Origin: Enterococcus sp. ZJ1622
GTDB taxonomy: Bacteria > Bacillota > Bacilli > Lactobacillales > Enterococcaceae
Reading direction: 5' to 3'
Assembly: GCF_011038845.1 (NCBI RefSeq)
Contig: NZ_JAAKDW010000002.1
Coordinates: 124,001 to 188,000, forward strand
DNA: 64,000 nt
This document shows positions 40,773 through 49,509 of this stretch, piece after piece. How positions within the stretch are numbered: position 1 is the first letter of the stretch; the number at the start of each line of letters is the position of its first letter. The notes under the pieces were generated by a model. The model was given only the letters and a program-made list of their open reading frames with translations, was not told the DNA's origin and did not search any database. Both the position numbers and the translations under genes were made by a program.

Positions 40773-41579
40773 ATGAAAGAATATAACTGGAATGAAACGA
40801 ATGTCATCACCATGCCAAAAGAAAAAGAAATCGCTTTGTATACCGATGACTTACATGTCTGGTATGGCGATAATGAAGCAATCAAAGGCGTGGACTTGGA
40901 ATTTGAAAAGAACAAAATCACGGCATTGATCGGTCCTTCTGGCTGCGGGAAATCGACTTACTTGCGTTCATTGAATCGAATGAACGATGGCATAGCCAAT
41001 ACCAAAGTGACAGGGAAGATCATGTATAAAGATGTCGACATCAATGCGCCGCAAGTCGACGTGTATGAAATGCGCAAACGGATCGGGATGGTGTTCCAAC
41101 GTCCGAACCCATTCAGCAAATCCATTTATGAAAATATCACATTTGCATTGAAGCAGCATGGAGAAAGAGACAAGAAGAAACTCGATGAAATCGTCGAAAC
41201 GAGCTTGAAGCAAGCCGCATTATGGGATCAGGTAAAAGACAGCCTGGACAAAAGTGCACTTGCTTTATCTGGTGGACAGCAGCAGCGGCTTTGTATTGCA
41301 CGCGCGATCGCAATGAAGCCTGATATCTTACTCTTGGATGAACCAGCAAGCGCATTGGACCCGATCTCGACTGGGACGGTCGAAGAAACACTAGTGAATC
41401 TGAAAGAAGATTATACGATCATCATTGTGACGCATAACATGCAACAAGCAGCCCGTATCAGTGATTACACAGCATTTTTCTATCTAGGGAAAGTCATGGA
41501 ATACGACAAAACAAACAAGATATTTACCAGACCAAAAATTCAGGCAACCGAAGATTATGTGTCCGGTCATTTTGGTTAA
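40773..41579 (+). CDS. pstB: Phosphate ABC transporter ATPase PstB (first copy)
   Basis: A 268-residue ATPase. Walker A is GPSGCGKST, the Q-loop [17 protein letters not shown], the signature LSGGQQQR, and Walker [14 protein letters not shown]. Compared with the next gene it carries a longer N-terminal leader ([19 protein letters not shown]). Two PstB paralogues in tandem are usual in Lactobacillales; whether they form a heterodimer or act in different conditions is not evident from sequence. Confidence 0.95.
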   Translation: MKEYNWNETNVITMPKEKEIALYTDDLHVWYGDNEAIKGVDLEFEKNKITALIGPSGCGKSTYLRSLNRMNDGIANTKVTGKIMYKDVDINAPQVDVYEMRKRIGMVFQRPNPFSKSIYENITFALKQHGERDKKKLDEIVETSLKQAALWDQVKDSLDKSALALSGGQQQRLCIARAIAMKPDILLLDEPASALDPISTGTVEETLVNLKEDYTIIIVTHNMQQAARISDYTAFFYLGKVMEYDKTNKIFTRPKIQATEDYVSGHFG

Positions 41580-41594
41580 AACGGAGGCCTCAAT

Positions 41595-42353
41595 ATGACA
41601 AAAGAAATTATTTCATCCAAAGATCTTCACTTATATTATGGGAAAAAGGAAGCATTGAAAGGGGTGGATCTCAGTTTCAATCAGGGAGAAATCACGGCGA
41701 TGATCGGTCCATCCGGCTGCGGAAAGTCAACTTATCTGCGCTCGTTGAACCGAATGAACGATTTGATCCCGAATGTCACGATCACGGGGAGCGTCTTATA
41801 TAAAGGTAAAGACATCTACGGACCTAAAACAGATATCGTAGAGCTTCGCAAAGAAATCGGCATGGTGTTCCAGCAGCCGAATCCTTTCCCATTTTCCATT
41901 TACGAAAACGTGATTTACGGATTGAAGCTGAAAGGCGAAAAAGATAAAAAAGTATTGGACCAAGTAGTAGAAGAAAGCTTGAAAGCTGCCTCTGTCTGGG
42001 ACGATGTAAAGGATAAATTGCATAAAAGCGCGTTGTCTCTTTCTGGCGGACAGCAGCAACGCGTATGTATCGCTCGCGTTTTGGCCGTAAATCCCGAGAT
42101 TATCTTGCTGGATGAACCGACAAGTGCGTTGGACCCAGTTTCTACAGGGAAGATCGAAAGCATGCTTTTAGAATTGAGAGAACGCTACACGATGATCATC
42201 GTGACACATAATATGTCGCAAGCTTCTCGGATCTCGGATAAAACAGCTTTCTTTTTAGACGGGAACTTGATAGAATTTAATGATACGAAGAAGATTTTTA
42301 TGAATCCGGAAAAACAAGAAACCGAAGATTATATCTCAGGACGATTTGGATAA
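41595..42353 (+). CDS. pstB: Phosphate ABC transporter ATPase PstB (second copy)
   Basis: A 252-residue ATPase clearly paralogous to its upstream neighbour: identical Walker [20 protein letters not shown], a Q-loop [18 protein letters not shown], the signature LSGGQQQR and Walker [13 protein letters not shown] with the usual threonine. Spacing is 15 bp with an ACGGAGG binding site. The internal repetition between the two pstB genes makes this spot prone to recombination, but both copies are intact here. Confidence 0.95.
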   Translation: MTKEIISSKDLHLYYGKKEALKGVDLSFNQGEITAMIGPSGCGKSTYLRSLNRMNDLIPNVTITGSVLYKGKDIYGPKTDIVELRKEIGMVFQQPNPFPFSIYENVIYGLKLKGEKDKKVLDQVVEESLKAASVWDDVKDKLHKSALSLSGGQQQRVCIARVLAVNPEIILLDEPTSALDPVSTGKIESMLLELRERYTMIIVTHNMSQASRISDKTAFFLDGNLIEFNDTKKIFMNPEKQETEDYISGRFG

Positions 42354-42365
42354 GGGGGAATCGAA

Positions 42366-43043
42366 ATGTTGCGGACACAATTTGAAGAAGAATTATTGAA
42401 TCTTCACAATCAGTTTTATGAAATGGGAATGATGGTGAGCAACGCCGTTCATAAATCTGTACGTTCTTATATCAAGCACGATAAGACAATCGCAAAAGAA
42501 GTGATCGAAAATGACGTGAATATCAATGAAATGGAAACACGTCTGGAGAAAAAAAGCTTTGAGATGATCGCGTTGCAACAGCCGGTAACAACAGATTTGC
42601 GCATGATCATCACGGTGATGAAAGCAAGTTCTGACTTGGAGAGAATGGCAGACCATGCTGTTTCCGTTGCAAAATCGACCATACGAGTGAAGGGACAGAC
42701 AAGAATCCCTGAAATCGAAAAAGAAATCTCAGACATGTCAGATTACGTAAAAAAAATGGTAGACAATGTATTAGTTGCGTACGTCAAAACAGACGAAAAA
42801 GACGCACGGACAATCGCGAATATGGATCAGCGCGTCAATGATTATTTCAATCGTATCTACAATGCAACGATCCAGAACATGCAGTCGAATCCAGAAACAG
42901 TTATAAGTGGAACGGATTATTTGAATGTAGCTAGCTACCTGGAACGCATCGGTGACTATGTCACAAATATTTGCGAGTGGATCGTTTATCTGGCAACTGG
43001 GAAAATCACTGAATTAAATACGAACCATAATGAGATTTTCTAA
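42366..43043 (+). CDS. phoU: Phosphate transport regulator PhoU
   Basis: A 225-residue all-helical protein built of two repeated three-helix bundles (EKKSFEMIALQQPVTTDLRMI in the first, YLNVASYLERIGDYVTNICEWIVYL in the second), each with acidic residues for metal binding (DLERMADHA, ERIGDYVTN). It restrains the Pst transporter and the PhoR kinase in other bacteria. No phoPR genes are in the window. Confidence 0.95.
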   Translation: MLRTQFEEELLNLHNQFYEMGMMVSNAVHKSVRSYIKHDKTIAKEVIENDVNINEMETRLEKKSFEMIALQQPVTTDLRMIITVMKASSDLERMADHAVSVAKSTIRVKGQTRIPEIEKEISDMSDYVKKMVDNVLVAYVKTDEKDARTIANMDQRVNDYFNRIYNATIQNMQSNPETVISGTDYLNVASYLERIGDYVTNICEWIVYLATGKITELNTNHNEIF

Positions 43044-43047
43044 AATC

Positions 43048-43083
43048 AAGGAGTGCGGCAGACAGATGTCACACTCCTTTTTG
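43048..43083 (+). terminator. Terminator of the pst operon
   Basis: AAGGAGTG pairs with CACTCCTT, with partial inner pairing, followed by a T run. Its GGAGTG...CACTCC form resembles the terminators at 3890, 8894 and 25925. Confidence 0.75.
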
Positions 43084-43153
43084 TATCATATGACTGGATG
43101 TTTCTTCACTAAGGGGTTACTTCTTGAATGGACATTCATTGAAAGGAAGAAGG

Positions 43154-44188
43154 ATGCAGAAAAAAATAACCATAATAATTGCCATGATTCTTGGCTGTCT
43201 TCTCGCTTCGTGGGGGATTCAACGCAGTACAGCATGGTATAGTGATCCGATCATGCTCGTCCAGCAAGTAACAGTGGAAGATCATCAGCAGATCATTCAC
43301 GGGGAAATAATGAATACGGAACAAAAAGGAGAGCGGATCACTTTAGCTGTCCCTTATCAGAAAAATCAAATCAATGTGGCACATGTGAAAGAAAAACAGA
43401 TGTATCTCATCCAATCCATTGGAGATGAGTGGCAGCTAGGGGCGAAAAAAAATGATGGCTGGCTTTTTTTGGTTACTGCTATGTTTATTGGTCTCTTGTT
43501 ACTTGTTGGTGGAAGACACGGGGGATTTGTTTTAGGTAGTATGCTAGTCAACATTGCCTTGCTGCTTTTTCTCCTGCATACATTCACGAAGACCACAGGA
43601 ATCTCTTTGTTAGCGATTATGACTTTCTTTATTATCTCAGCTGTCGTCTTCAGTGTAGTGGCACTTGATGGCTGGAACAAAAGCAGTTTGATAAAAATCA
43701 CTGCGACGATCACTAGCGTCTTTCTCTCATTTGGTATCTGTTATATTGCAATGGATCTGCTAGAAGACCAGGGACTACGATACGAAGAATTGAATTATCT
43801 AACAAGGCCATATCGCTCTGTCTTCTTATCAAGCCTGCTCATTGGCACAGCAGGAGGAACACTAGATACTGTTGTGACTGTTATTGCAACGCTAGAAGAA
43901 CTAGTCGAAAAACAGCCTGCTATCTCATTGAAACAGCTATGGCTATCTGGTCGGAAAGTAGGTCAGGATGTGATCGGTTCGATGACGAATGTCTTATTGT
44001 TTGTGTACATCAGCGGCGCGATCCCTAGTCTCCTGCTTTATTTAGGAAACGGCTGGTCAGTGAAAGAGACGATGGAAGTCCATCTTTCCTTGGAATTGCT
44101 GCGGGCGATCATTGGTAGTTTGGGGATCGTCCTTTCGATTCCGATCGCCTTGCTTTGCTTTTTGAGTGTTAGGAGGGGAAAGATATGA
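43154..44188 (+). CDS. YibE/F-family membrane protein (first of a pair)
   Basis: A 344-residue protein. A short N-terminal helix (about residues 4-22) is followed by an extracellular domain of roughly 85 residues (with VQQVTVEDHQQIIHGEIMNTEQKGERIT), and then by about seven membrane helices starting at GWLFLVTAMFIGLLLLVGG. The conserved intramembrane TAGGTLDTVVTVIATLEEL and GSMTNVLLFVYISGAIPSLLL segments define YibE/F. The start follows GAAAGGAAGAAGG. The family has no firm function. Overlap with the next gene implies a complex. Confidence 0.85.
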   Translation: MQKKITIIIAMILGCLLASWGIQRSTAWYSDPIMLVQQVTVEDHQQIIHGEIMNTEQKGERITLAVPYQKNQINVAHVKEKQMYLIQSIGDEWQLGAKKNDGWLFLVTAMFIGLLLLVGGRHGGFVLGSMLVNIALLLFLLHTFTKTTGISLLAIMTFFIISAVVFSVVALDGWNKSSLIKITATITSVFLSFGICYIAMDLLEDQGLRYEELNYLTRPYRSVFLSSLLIGTAGGTLDTVVTVIATLEELVEKQPAISLKQLWLSGRKVGQDVIGSMTNVLLFVYISGAIPSLLLYLGNGWSVKETMEVHLSLELLRAIIGSLGIVLSIPIALLCFLSVRRGKI

Positions 44189-44967
44189 ATGTCTTGTTTG
44201 TTTTAGCCTTAGTGTTAGCAGCAAGTGTCTTTATGGTATGCGGTACGCAAGGTTTTTATACGATCTTAGGGATATTTGCAAACATCGGTGTGTTTTTCCT
44301 ATTAGTCTTTGGCTTCCATCAGCGATGGCCCATTCTCTGGCTGACTGTAGCTGGTTTTCTTGTCATTTCGCTGATCACTCTGTTTTTTGTCAATGGCTGG
44401 AATCTGCAGATGCAAGCTGCTTTTATCAGTGTCTTGTTGTTCCTGCTCGTTTTCTTGTGTGTAGTCCCTCTCACAGCTCGTTTTTCGATTCAAGGATTTA
44501 CAGCCGTTGAATTAGATGAACTCTCACATCTGGATACAACGATCCCGATCGATTTTGGCACATTGAGCCAATCACTGCTGCTGATCAGTTTAAGCGGAGC
44601 CGTTTTGGATGCAAGCGTCGCTGTTTCAAGCGGGACGTTTGAAGTATTCCGGCTGAATCCTGATCTTTCTTTTCAGGCATTGGTGCGCTCAAGTCTGACG
44701 ATTGCAAAGAAAATTTTAGCTTCAACAGTGATTACACTGCTTTTTGCATTTATCGGTAGTACACTTGCTCTTGTCATTTGGTTCATTGACCTAGAACACA
44801 CCTTTCAGCAGATCATCAATGAAAAAGCTTTTGTGATGGAATATCTCTCAGCTATTCTGACAACGGCTGCTGCTGTCTTGGTTTTGCCGATCACGTCCTT
44901 TATTTCATCGTTTGTTTTCACAAGGAGAGGAAAAGCAACCCGAGTTGGAGAGAAAGTTACAACTTAA
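44185..44967 (+). CDS. YibE/F-family membrane protein (second of a pair)
   Basis: A 260-residue protein made almost wholly of membrane helices (about seven), overlapping the previous gene by 4 bp. It keeps the YibE/F core SLSGAVLDASVAVSSGTFEVF but lacks the extracellular N-terminal domain, so the two genes encode a long and a short half. AGGAGGGG precedes the ATG. Its stop codon lies against a dyad thought to be part of the liaX promoter. Confidence 0.83.
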   Translation: MNVLFVLALVLAASVFMVCGTQGFYTILGIFANIGVFFLLVFGFHQRWPILWLTVAGFLVISLITLFFVNGWNLQMQAAFISVLLFLLVFLCVVPLTARFSIQGFTAVELDELSHLDTTIPIDFGTLSQSLLLISLSGAVLDASVAVSSGTFEVFRLNPDLSFQALVRSSLTIAKKILASTVITLLFAFIGSTLALVIWFIDLEHTFQQIINEKAFVMEYLSAILTTAAAVLVLPITSFISSFVFTRRGKATRVGEKVTT

Positions 44968-45001
44968 GTCCTATGACTTTTTTTCAAAAACGGTGCATAA
45001 T
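44966..45001 (+). promoter_or_regulatory. liaX promoter with a LiaR/CesR-like operator
   Basis: ATGACT (44973) and CATAAT (44996) are 17 bp apart. The dyad AAGTCCTATGACTT (44966-44979) overlaps the -35. It matches AGTCNNANGACT, the inverted repeat I recall for the CesR/LiaR family of cell-envelope stress regulators in Lactobacillales. Location directly upstream of liaX supports control by LiaR. Confidence 0.55.
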
Positions 45002-45053
45002 ATGGATGTAAGGAAAAGCTTGCAAACAATTTTTGCTTAAGGAGGCAATTTCC

Positions 45054-46625
45054 ATGAAAGAAAGAGAACGTATTTTAGACTTAGTAAAAAAAGGAATCCT
45101 TTCGACTGAAGAAGGCTTAGATTTATTAGAAAGCATGGCAACTGAAAAAGACGAAAAACAAATTGCAAAAGAAGCAGACAAGGTAACTGCTAGTCATAAA
45201 GAAAAAGACCAGATGAACCAATTGATCGATGACCTGGAAAACGGGACAGAAGATTCGGCATCCGAGACCGTCGATCCAAAGGCAAAAGAAAAAGAAGATC
45301 AGGAAAATCTGGAAAGAATCCTAGATGAACTGGCGACCGAAGCGAACAAAACTTCTGCGCGACTTGATGAAGTCAACGCCCGCTTAGCTGAAAATAAAGC
45401 TGCACGCAATGAGAAACAGGAAACATTGATGCAGTTGAATACAAAAGAAGAACTAGGCGAGCTTTCAGATGAAGAATTGGAGACACGTCAAGTACTTGAA
45501 GCAGAAATCAAAGAATTAGAAGTAGCTGGTGATTCTCTCGTAGAAGAACAATTGAAGCTAGAAGCCGAATTGAAAGACATCCGCAAGAACCAGTGGACAG
45601 AGAAAAAAGAAACGTTAGCAGATAAATTCGAACTGCCTGATGACTGGAAAGATCAAGCGACGGATACACTGAATCAAGTCGGTGAAAAAATGTCTGAAGC
45701 TGGCTCACAATTAGGTAAATTCTTGAAAAAAACTTTCCAAACTGTCTCAGAAACAGTCAATGACAACATGGAATGGAAAGATGTCAATCTGCGTGTTCCC
45801 GGTATCGCTACAACGAAATTCGATCATGAATTTTACTATGATGCGCCTGAAGCCAGCATTATCGACATCAAAGCGGCCAACGGGAATGTGACCTTGAAGA
45901 CTTGGGAAAGTGAAGACGTCAAAGTCGAAGCGAAAATCAAGCTGTACGGAAAAATGAACGGTGAACCATTCGAGGCATTTTCTGAACGCAGCCAGATTGA
46001 AGTGAATGAAGAACGTATTTCCTTCCAGATCCCGAACAAACGGGTACGTGCAGACTTGGTCTTCTATTTGCCAAAACGGATCTATGACCATACAGCGATC
46101 AAATTGCTCAATGGGAATATCACGATCGAACAGCTAGAAGCCAAAGATATCTATGCGAAGTCTACGAACGGTAATATCCTCGTGAACCAATTGTCAGCAA
46201 CCATGCTGGAAATTGAAGGAGTCAACGGGAATATCGATATCCGAAACGGCGACATCCTGGATTCGATCATCGAAACCGTGAATGGTACTGTAACATTCGG
46301 CGCAACACCGGAAAATCTTTCTGTGTCACTTGTAAACGGTGATGTTCGGTTGACGATCAAGGAAGACCGCTTGAAGAAGATCGAAGCTAGTTCTGTGAAC
46401 GGAAATGTCAAAGTCGCTTTGCCTGCCGGAATCGGAATGGAAGGCCATGCGAAAACAAGTCTTGGAAGCATCAATAGCCGGTTATCCGACTACGAGATCG
46501 TTCGTGAGAAGAAAGAGCGGACCAATCAAATGCTACAATTCCGCCGTGTATCAGAAAACGGCATCGCACAAATCCAGTTGTCTACAACAACAGGAAACAT
46601 TTTCTTGAAAGATACAGACAAATAA
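45054..46625 (+). CDS. liaX: LiaX-like daptomycin-sensing surface protein
   Basis: A 523-residue protein matching LiaX of E. faecalis. An N-terminal SHOCT-like helical motif (RERILDLVKKGILSTEEGLDLLESM) is followed by a long charged coiled-coil region (to about residue 230, rich in Glu and Lys). The C-terminal half is a DUF4097 beta-helix-like domain with recurring units of the form NGNV-T / NGNI-x-I (ANGNVTLKTW, LNGNITIEQL, TNGNILVNQL, VNGNIDIRN, VNGDVRL, VNGNVKVAL). In E. faecalis, LiaX binds daptomycin and antimicrobial peptides and its C-terminal domain restrains the LiaFSR response. No signal peptide is visible, as reported for LiaX. AAGGAGG precedes the ATG. Confidence 0.88.
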   Translation: MKERERILDLVKKGILSTEEGLDLLESMATEKDEKQIAKEADKVTASHKEKDQMNQLIDDLENGTEDSASETVDPKAKEKEDQENLERILDELATEANKTSARLDEVNARLAENKAARNEKQETLMQLNTKEELGELSDEELETRQVLEAEIKELEVAGDSLVEEQLKLEAELKDIRKNQWTEKKETLADKFELPDDWKDQATDTLNQVGEKMSEAGSQLGKFLKKTFQTVSETVNDNMEWKDVNLRVPGIATTKFDHEFYYDAPEASIIDIKAANGNVTLKTWESEDVKVEAKIKLYGKMNGEPFEAFSERSQIEVNEERISFQIPNKRVRADLVFYLPKRIYDHTAIKLLNGNITIEQLEAKDIYAKSTNGNILVNQLSATMLEIEGVNGNIDIRNGDILDSIIETVNGTVTFGATPENLSVSLVNGDVRLTIKEDRLKKIEASSVNGNVKVALPAGIGMEGHAKTSLGSINSRLSDYEIVREKKERTNQMLQFRRVSENGIAQIQLSTTTGNIFLKDTDK

Positions 46626-46654
46626 GTATTCCTAAGAGTCTCGTCTGATTTTTG

Positions 46655-46745
46655 AACGGTAAGACCACTGGACAGAAAACAGCTTCGCCTGTTTTTGTTC
46701 AGTGAGCTTCTTGCCGATAGACAGACAGTAGAACATCATTCAAAA
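46655..46745 (-). repeat. Inverted hairpin repeat copy between liaX and liaY
   Basis: Read on the minus strand it is colinear with the units at 3931 and 4244: GTTCTACTGTCTG, ATCGGCAAGAAGCTCACTGA, ACAAAAACAGGCGAAGCTGT, then TTCTGTCCAGTGGTCTTACC. The ACTGGACAGAAAACAG / CTGTTTTTGTTCAGT arms and CGGTAAG/CTTGCCG still pair, so the mRNA between liaX and liaY can form a stable hairpin. The remaining 85 bp to liaY show no gene. Confidence 0.72.
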
Positions 46746-46830
46746 AAGGAACAGAACAGAAGAAGAGTAATAGCGACTATTGTCACAGATTCCTTCTTCA
46801 TTTAAAATGGTAGAACAGAGGTGAGACATG

Positions 46831-47136
46831 ATGAAAAAAAAGTTGACTAAATCAAATAAAAATATTGTTTTGACGGGGACCCTGGCTGGAATTGGTGAAT
46901 ATCTCGGAATCGATCCTACAGTTATCCGAGTGGTATACGTCTTCCTAAGCTTAGTTGCTTTCGGCAGCCCAATTATTTTATACATTTTCTTAGCTTTGAT
47001 TATCCCATCTGCGCGTTCTTCACGAACAAACTATGGTCATAACAATGCTTATTATGAAAAAAACAACTACCGGGAACCAACGAAAAAACGTAAGGAAGCG
47101 GAAAAAATCGATGACGATGAATGGAGTGACTTCTAA
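46831..47136 (+). CDS. liaY: PspC-domain membrane protein LiaY
   Basis: A 101-residue protein with a PspC domain: KSNKNIVLTGTLAGIGEYLGIDPTVIRVVYV, then a hydrophobic helix VFLSLVAFGSPIILYIFLALIIPS, and a polar tail rich in Asn, Lys and Glu. It matches LiaY of the E. faecalis liaXYZ operon, which links LiaX sensing to cardiolipin microdomain redistribution. I use the second of two adjacent ATGs because the GAGGTG site is then 7 nt away; 46828 is the alternative. The stop overlaps liaZ by 1 bp. Confidence 0.87.
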   Translation: MKKKLTKSNKNIVLTGTLAGIGEYLGIDPTVIRVVYVFLSLVAFGSPIILYIFLALIIPSARSSRTNYGHNNAYYEKNNYREPTKKRKEAEKIDDDEWSDF

Positions 47137-47486
47137 TGTCTTACTTCCAGCGTCTCTTCGTCAACGCGTTGACGTTTATTTCGTTAGCTGTCCTTTTCCC
47201 TAACATGATCTATGTGAGTAGCATCTGGACAGCTGTGATGGCTAGTTTTGTTTTATCGATATTGAATATGTTCGTGAAACCCATCTTATCGATCCTGTCA
47301 CTTCCTTTTACATTAGTGACCCTCGGCCTGTTCACTTTTGTGATCAATGCGGCAATTTTAAAAATGACCTCCTTCTTTGTAGGAGCTGATCATTTTGAAT
47401 TTTCTTCATTTGGTGCTGCTTTATTAGTAGCGATTTTGATGTCTTTAGTCAATGTGATCGTCAGCGAGCATAATAGCCGGAGATAA
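47136..47486 (+). CDS. liaZ: Phage holin family IV-type membrane protein LiaZ
   Basis: A 116-residue protein with four hydrophobic helices: LFVNALTFISLAVLFPNMIYV, AVMASFVLSILNMFVKPIL, LSLPFTLVTLGLFTFVINAAIL and FGAALLVAILMSLVNVIV. The central NMFVKPILSILSLPFTLVTLGLF stretch is the signature of the DUF360/holin IV family; it is not a phage gene here. Position and family match LiaZ. Translationally coupled to liaY. Confidence 0.87.
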   Translation: MSYFQRLFVNALTFISLAVLFPNMIYVSSIWTAVMASFVLSILNMFVKPILSILSLPFTLVTLGLFTFVINAAILKMTSFFVGADHFEFSSFGAALLVAILMSLVNVIVSEHNSRR

Positions 47487-47497
47487 GGCTCTGCCAA

Positions 47498-47537
47498 CAA
47501 AAAAAGCTGTACCCGTTACTGGGTGCAGCTTTTTTTG
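47498..47537 (+). terminator. Terminator after liaZ
   Basis: AAAAAAGCTG pairs with CAGCTTTTTT, with an inner ACCC/GGGT stem, and a long T run. Confidence 0.92.
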
Positions 47538-47683
47538 TTTACTGACTGATAAAAATTCGTGAGAAAAAGGGGTATGTTCATCTAATGATATTTAAATAAA
47601 AACGTTTTTTTTAATTGGTAGTACTTTTGGCTAGACAATGATAAAATGGAAGAGAACACTCTAACAGAAATGAGGTAGCACGA

Positions 47684-48622
47684 ATGGCAGAAGTTGTAAA
47701 AGTTAGCCAGTTAGTAGAAAAATTATCGCTAGAAATCGTGACCGGTGATGAAAAAAGCTTGGAACGCGTCATTGTCACGGGTGATATTTCGCGTCCCGGT
47801 TTGGAATTGACCGGTTATTTTAATTATTACTCACATAACCGACTGCAGTTATTTGGCAGTAAGGAAATCAGTTTTGCCGAGCGCATGATCCCTGAAGAAC
47901 GCTTGATGATCATGAGAAGATTATGCAGCGAGGATATGCCGGCATTTATCATTTCCAGAGGATTACCGGCACCGGAAGAAATGATCCAAGCAGCCAATGA
48001 ACACGGAATGGCTGTATTGCGTTCACCCATCTCCACTTCCCGATTACTAGGTGAATTATCCAGTTACCTGGACGGACGTCTGGCACCTCGGACAAGTGTA
48101 CATGGCGTTTTAGTCGATGTATATGGTCTTGGCGTATTGATCCAAGGAGACAGCGGGATCGGAAAAAGCGAAACAGCGCTTGAACTGATCAAACGAGGAC
48201 ATCGTTTGATCGCAGATGATCGGGTCGATGTCTATCAGCAAGATGAATTGACAGTGATCGGCGAGCCACCAAAAATTCTGGAACATTTGATTGAAATCCG
48301 AGGAATCGGGATTATCGATGTCATGAATCTGTTCGGAGCAAGTGCGGTTCGTGGCTCAATGCAAGTCCAGTTAGCAGTTTATCTGGAAGCATGGGCAAAG
48401 GACAAAAAATATGATCGCCTAGGTTCGGAAGATACTTCTGTCGAAATCGCAGAAGTCGGAATCCCGCAAATCAAAATCCCAGTGAAAACCGGACGAAACG
48501 TAGCTATCATCATCGAAGTTGCCGCTATGAACTTCCGTGCTCGCACGATGGGATTTGATGCGACAAAAACATTTGAAGAAAGACTGAGCCGTCTGATCGA
48601 AGAAAACTCAGGAAATCAATAG
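47684..48622 (+). CDS. hprK: HPr kinase/phosphorylase
   Basis: A 312-residue bifunctional enzyme that phosphorylates HPr on Ser46 when glycolysis is active and removes the phosphate with Pi. P-Ser-HPr is the corepressor of CcpA, encoded 5.5 kb downstream. The N-terminal domain is followed by the Walker A loop GDSGIGKSE (about residues 153-161) and the HprK signature [21 protein letters not shown]. The start follows AATGAGGTAG. It begins an hprK-lgt-gpsA-galU unit conserved in Lactobacillales. Confidence 0.96.
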   Translation: MAEVVKVSQLVEKLSLEIVTGDEKSLERVIVTGDISRPGLELTGYFNYYSHNRLQLFGSKEISFAERMIPEERLMIMRRLCSEDMPAFIISRGLPAPEEMIQAANEHGMAVLRSPISTSRLLGELSSYLDGRLAPRTSVHGVLVDVYGLGVLIQGDSGIGKSETALELIKRGHRLIADDRVDVYQQDELTVIGEPPKILEHLIEIRGIGIIDVMNLFGASAVRGSMQVQLAVYLEAWAKDKKYDRLGSEDTSVEIAEVGIPQIKIPVKTGRNVAIIIEVAAMNFRARTMGFDATKTFEERLSRLIEENSGNQ

Positions 48623-48636
48623 CAAGGAGTGACAAT

Positions 48637-49467
48637 ATGCTAGCACAAGTCAATCGAGTGGCATTCGATCTTTTAGGGATACCGATTTACTGGTATGCCC
48701 TGATCATCGTTTCAGGAATCATTATCGCCATGTGGCTCAGCAGTAGAGAAGCCGTTCGAGTCGGCATGAAAGCAGACGATGTGACAGATTTCATGTTGTG
48801 GGGCTTACCGATTGCGATTATCGGCGCCCGATTATATTATATTCTTTTTGATCTGCCTCAGTATTTAGCAGATCCAATCCAAGTATTCAATATCCGTTCT
48901 GGCGGTTTGGCGATTTACGGCGGGTTGATCGCAGGAGCCATCACGTTGTATTTCTTTACAAAGTATCATTTTATCTCCTTGTGGACTTTTTTGGACATCG
49001 CTGCACCCAGCGTGCTTTTAGCTCAAGCAATCGGCCGGTGGGGGAATTTCATGAACCATGAAGCTTATGGTCCAGACACGACAAGAGCTTTCCTGGAAAA
49101 TCTGCACCTTCCGCAGTTCATTATCGATAATATGTATATCGATGGGATCTATCGGCAGCCAACATTCCTTTATGAATCTGTCTGGAGTTTTATCGGATTT
49201 ATTTTGCTGATATTGTTGAGGAAAAAACCACATCTTCTGAAAAAAGGCGAAGTCCTTTTAAGCTATCTGCTGTGGTACAGCTTTGGGCGTTTCTTTATTG
49301 AGGGACTGCGGACAGATAGCCTGTGGTTCTTAGGAGTCATCCGGATCTCCCAGTTGCTTTCTGCAATCTTGTTTATCGGTACGCTGATCTTGTTTATCTG
49401 GCGTAGAAAGAATAAAAAAATACCGGATTATGATCGTTCACTAGGCAGTAATCAATTAATTATCTGA
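48637..49467 (+). CDS. lgt: Prolipoprotein diacylglyceryl transferase
   Basis: A 276-residue membrane enzyme that attaches diacylglycerol to the lipobox cysteine of lipoproteins such as PstS here. About seven helices. Family landmarks: PIYWYALIIVSGI, the catalytic arginine region GARLYYILF, the signature GRWGNFMNHEAYG, and QPTFLYES. AAGGAGTG precedes the ATG, 14 bp after hprK. Confidence 0.96.
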   Translation: MLAQVNRVAFDLLGIPIYWYALIIVSGIIIAMWLSSREAVRVGMKADDVTDFMLWGLPIAIIGARLYYILFDLPQYLADPIQVFNIRSGGLAIYGGLIAGAITLYFFTKYHFISLWTFLDIAAPSVLLAQAIGRWGNFMNHEAYGPDTTRAFLENLHLPQFIIDNMYIDGIYRQPTFLYESVWSFIGFILLILLRKKPHLLKKGEVLLSYLLWYSFGRFFIEGLRTDSLWFLGVIRISQLLSAILFIGTLILFIWRRKNKKIPDYDRSLGSNQLII

Positions 49468-49509
49468 TTTTAGAGCGTAAAAAATGAAAAAAACAGCAGG
49501 AGTGGTAAA

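Noticed and set aside
40773-42353. Two pstB genes as a recent duplication or assembly artefact
   Set aside because: The copies differ in length and much of their sequence, and tandem pstB paralogues are standard in Lactobacillales.
47136-47486. Phage holin suggesting a prophage remnant
   Set aside because: The family is chromosomal, the gene is coupled to a PspC gene and liaX, and no other phage-type gene is present.
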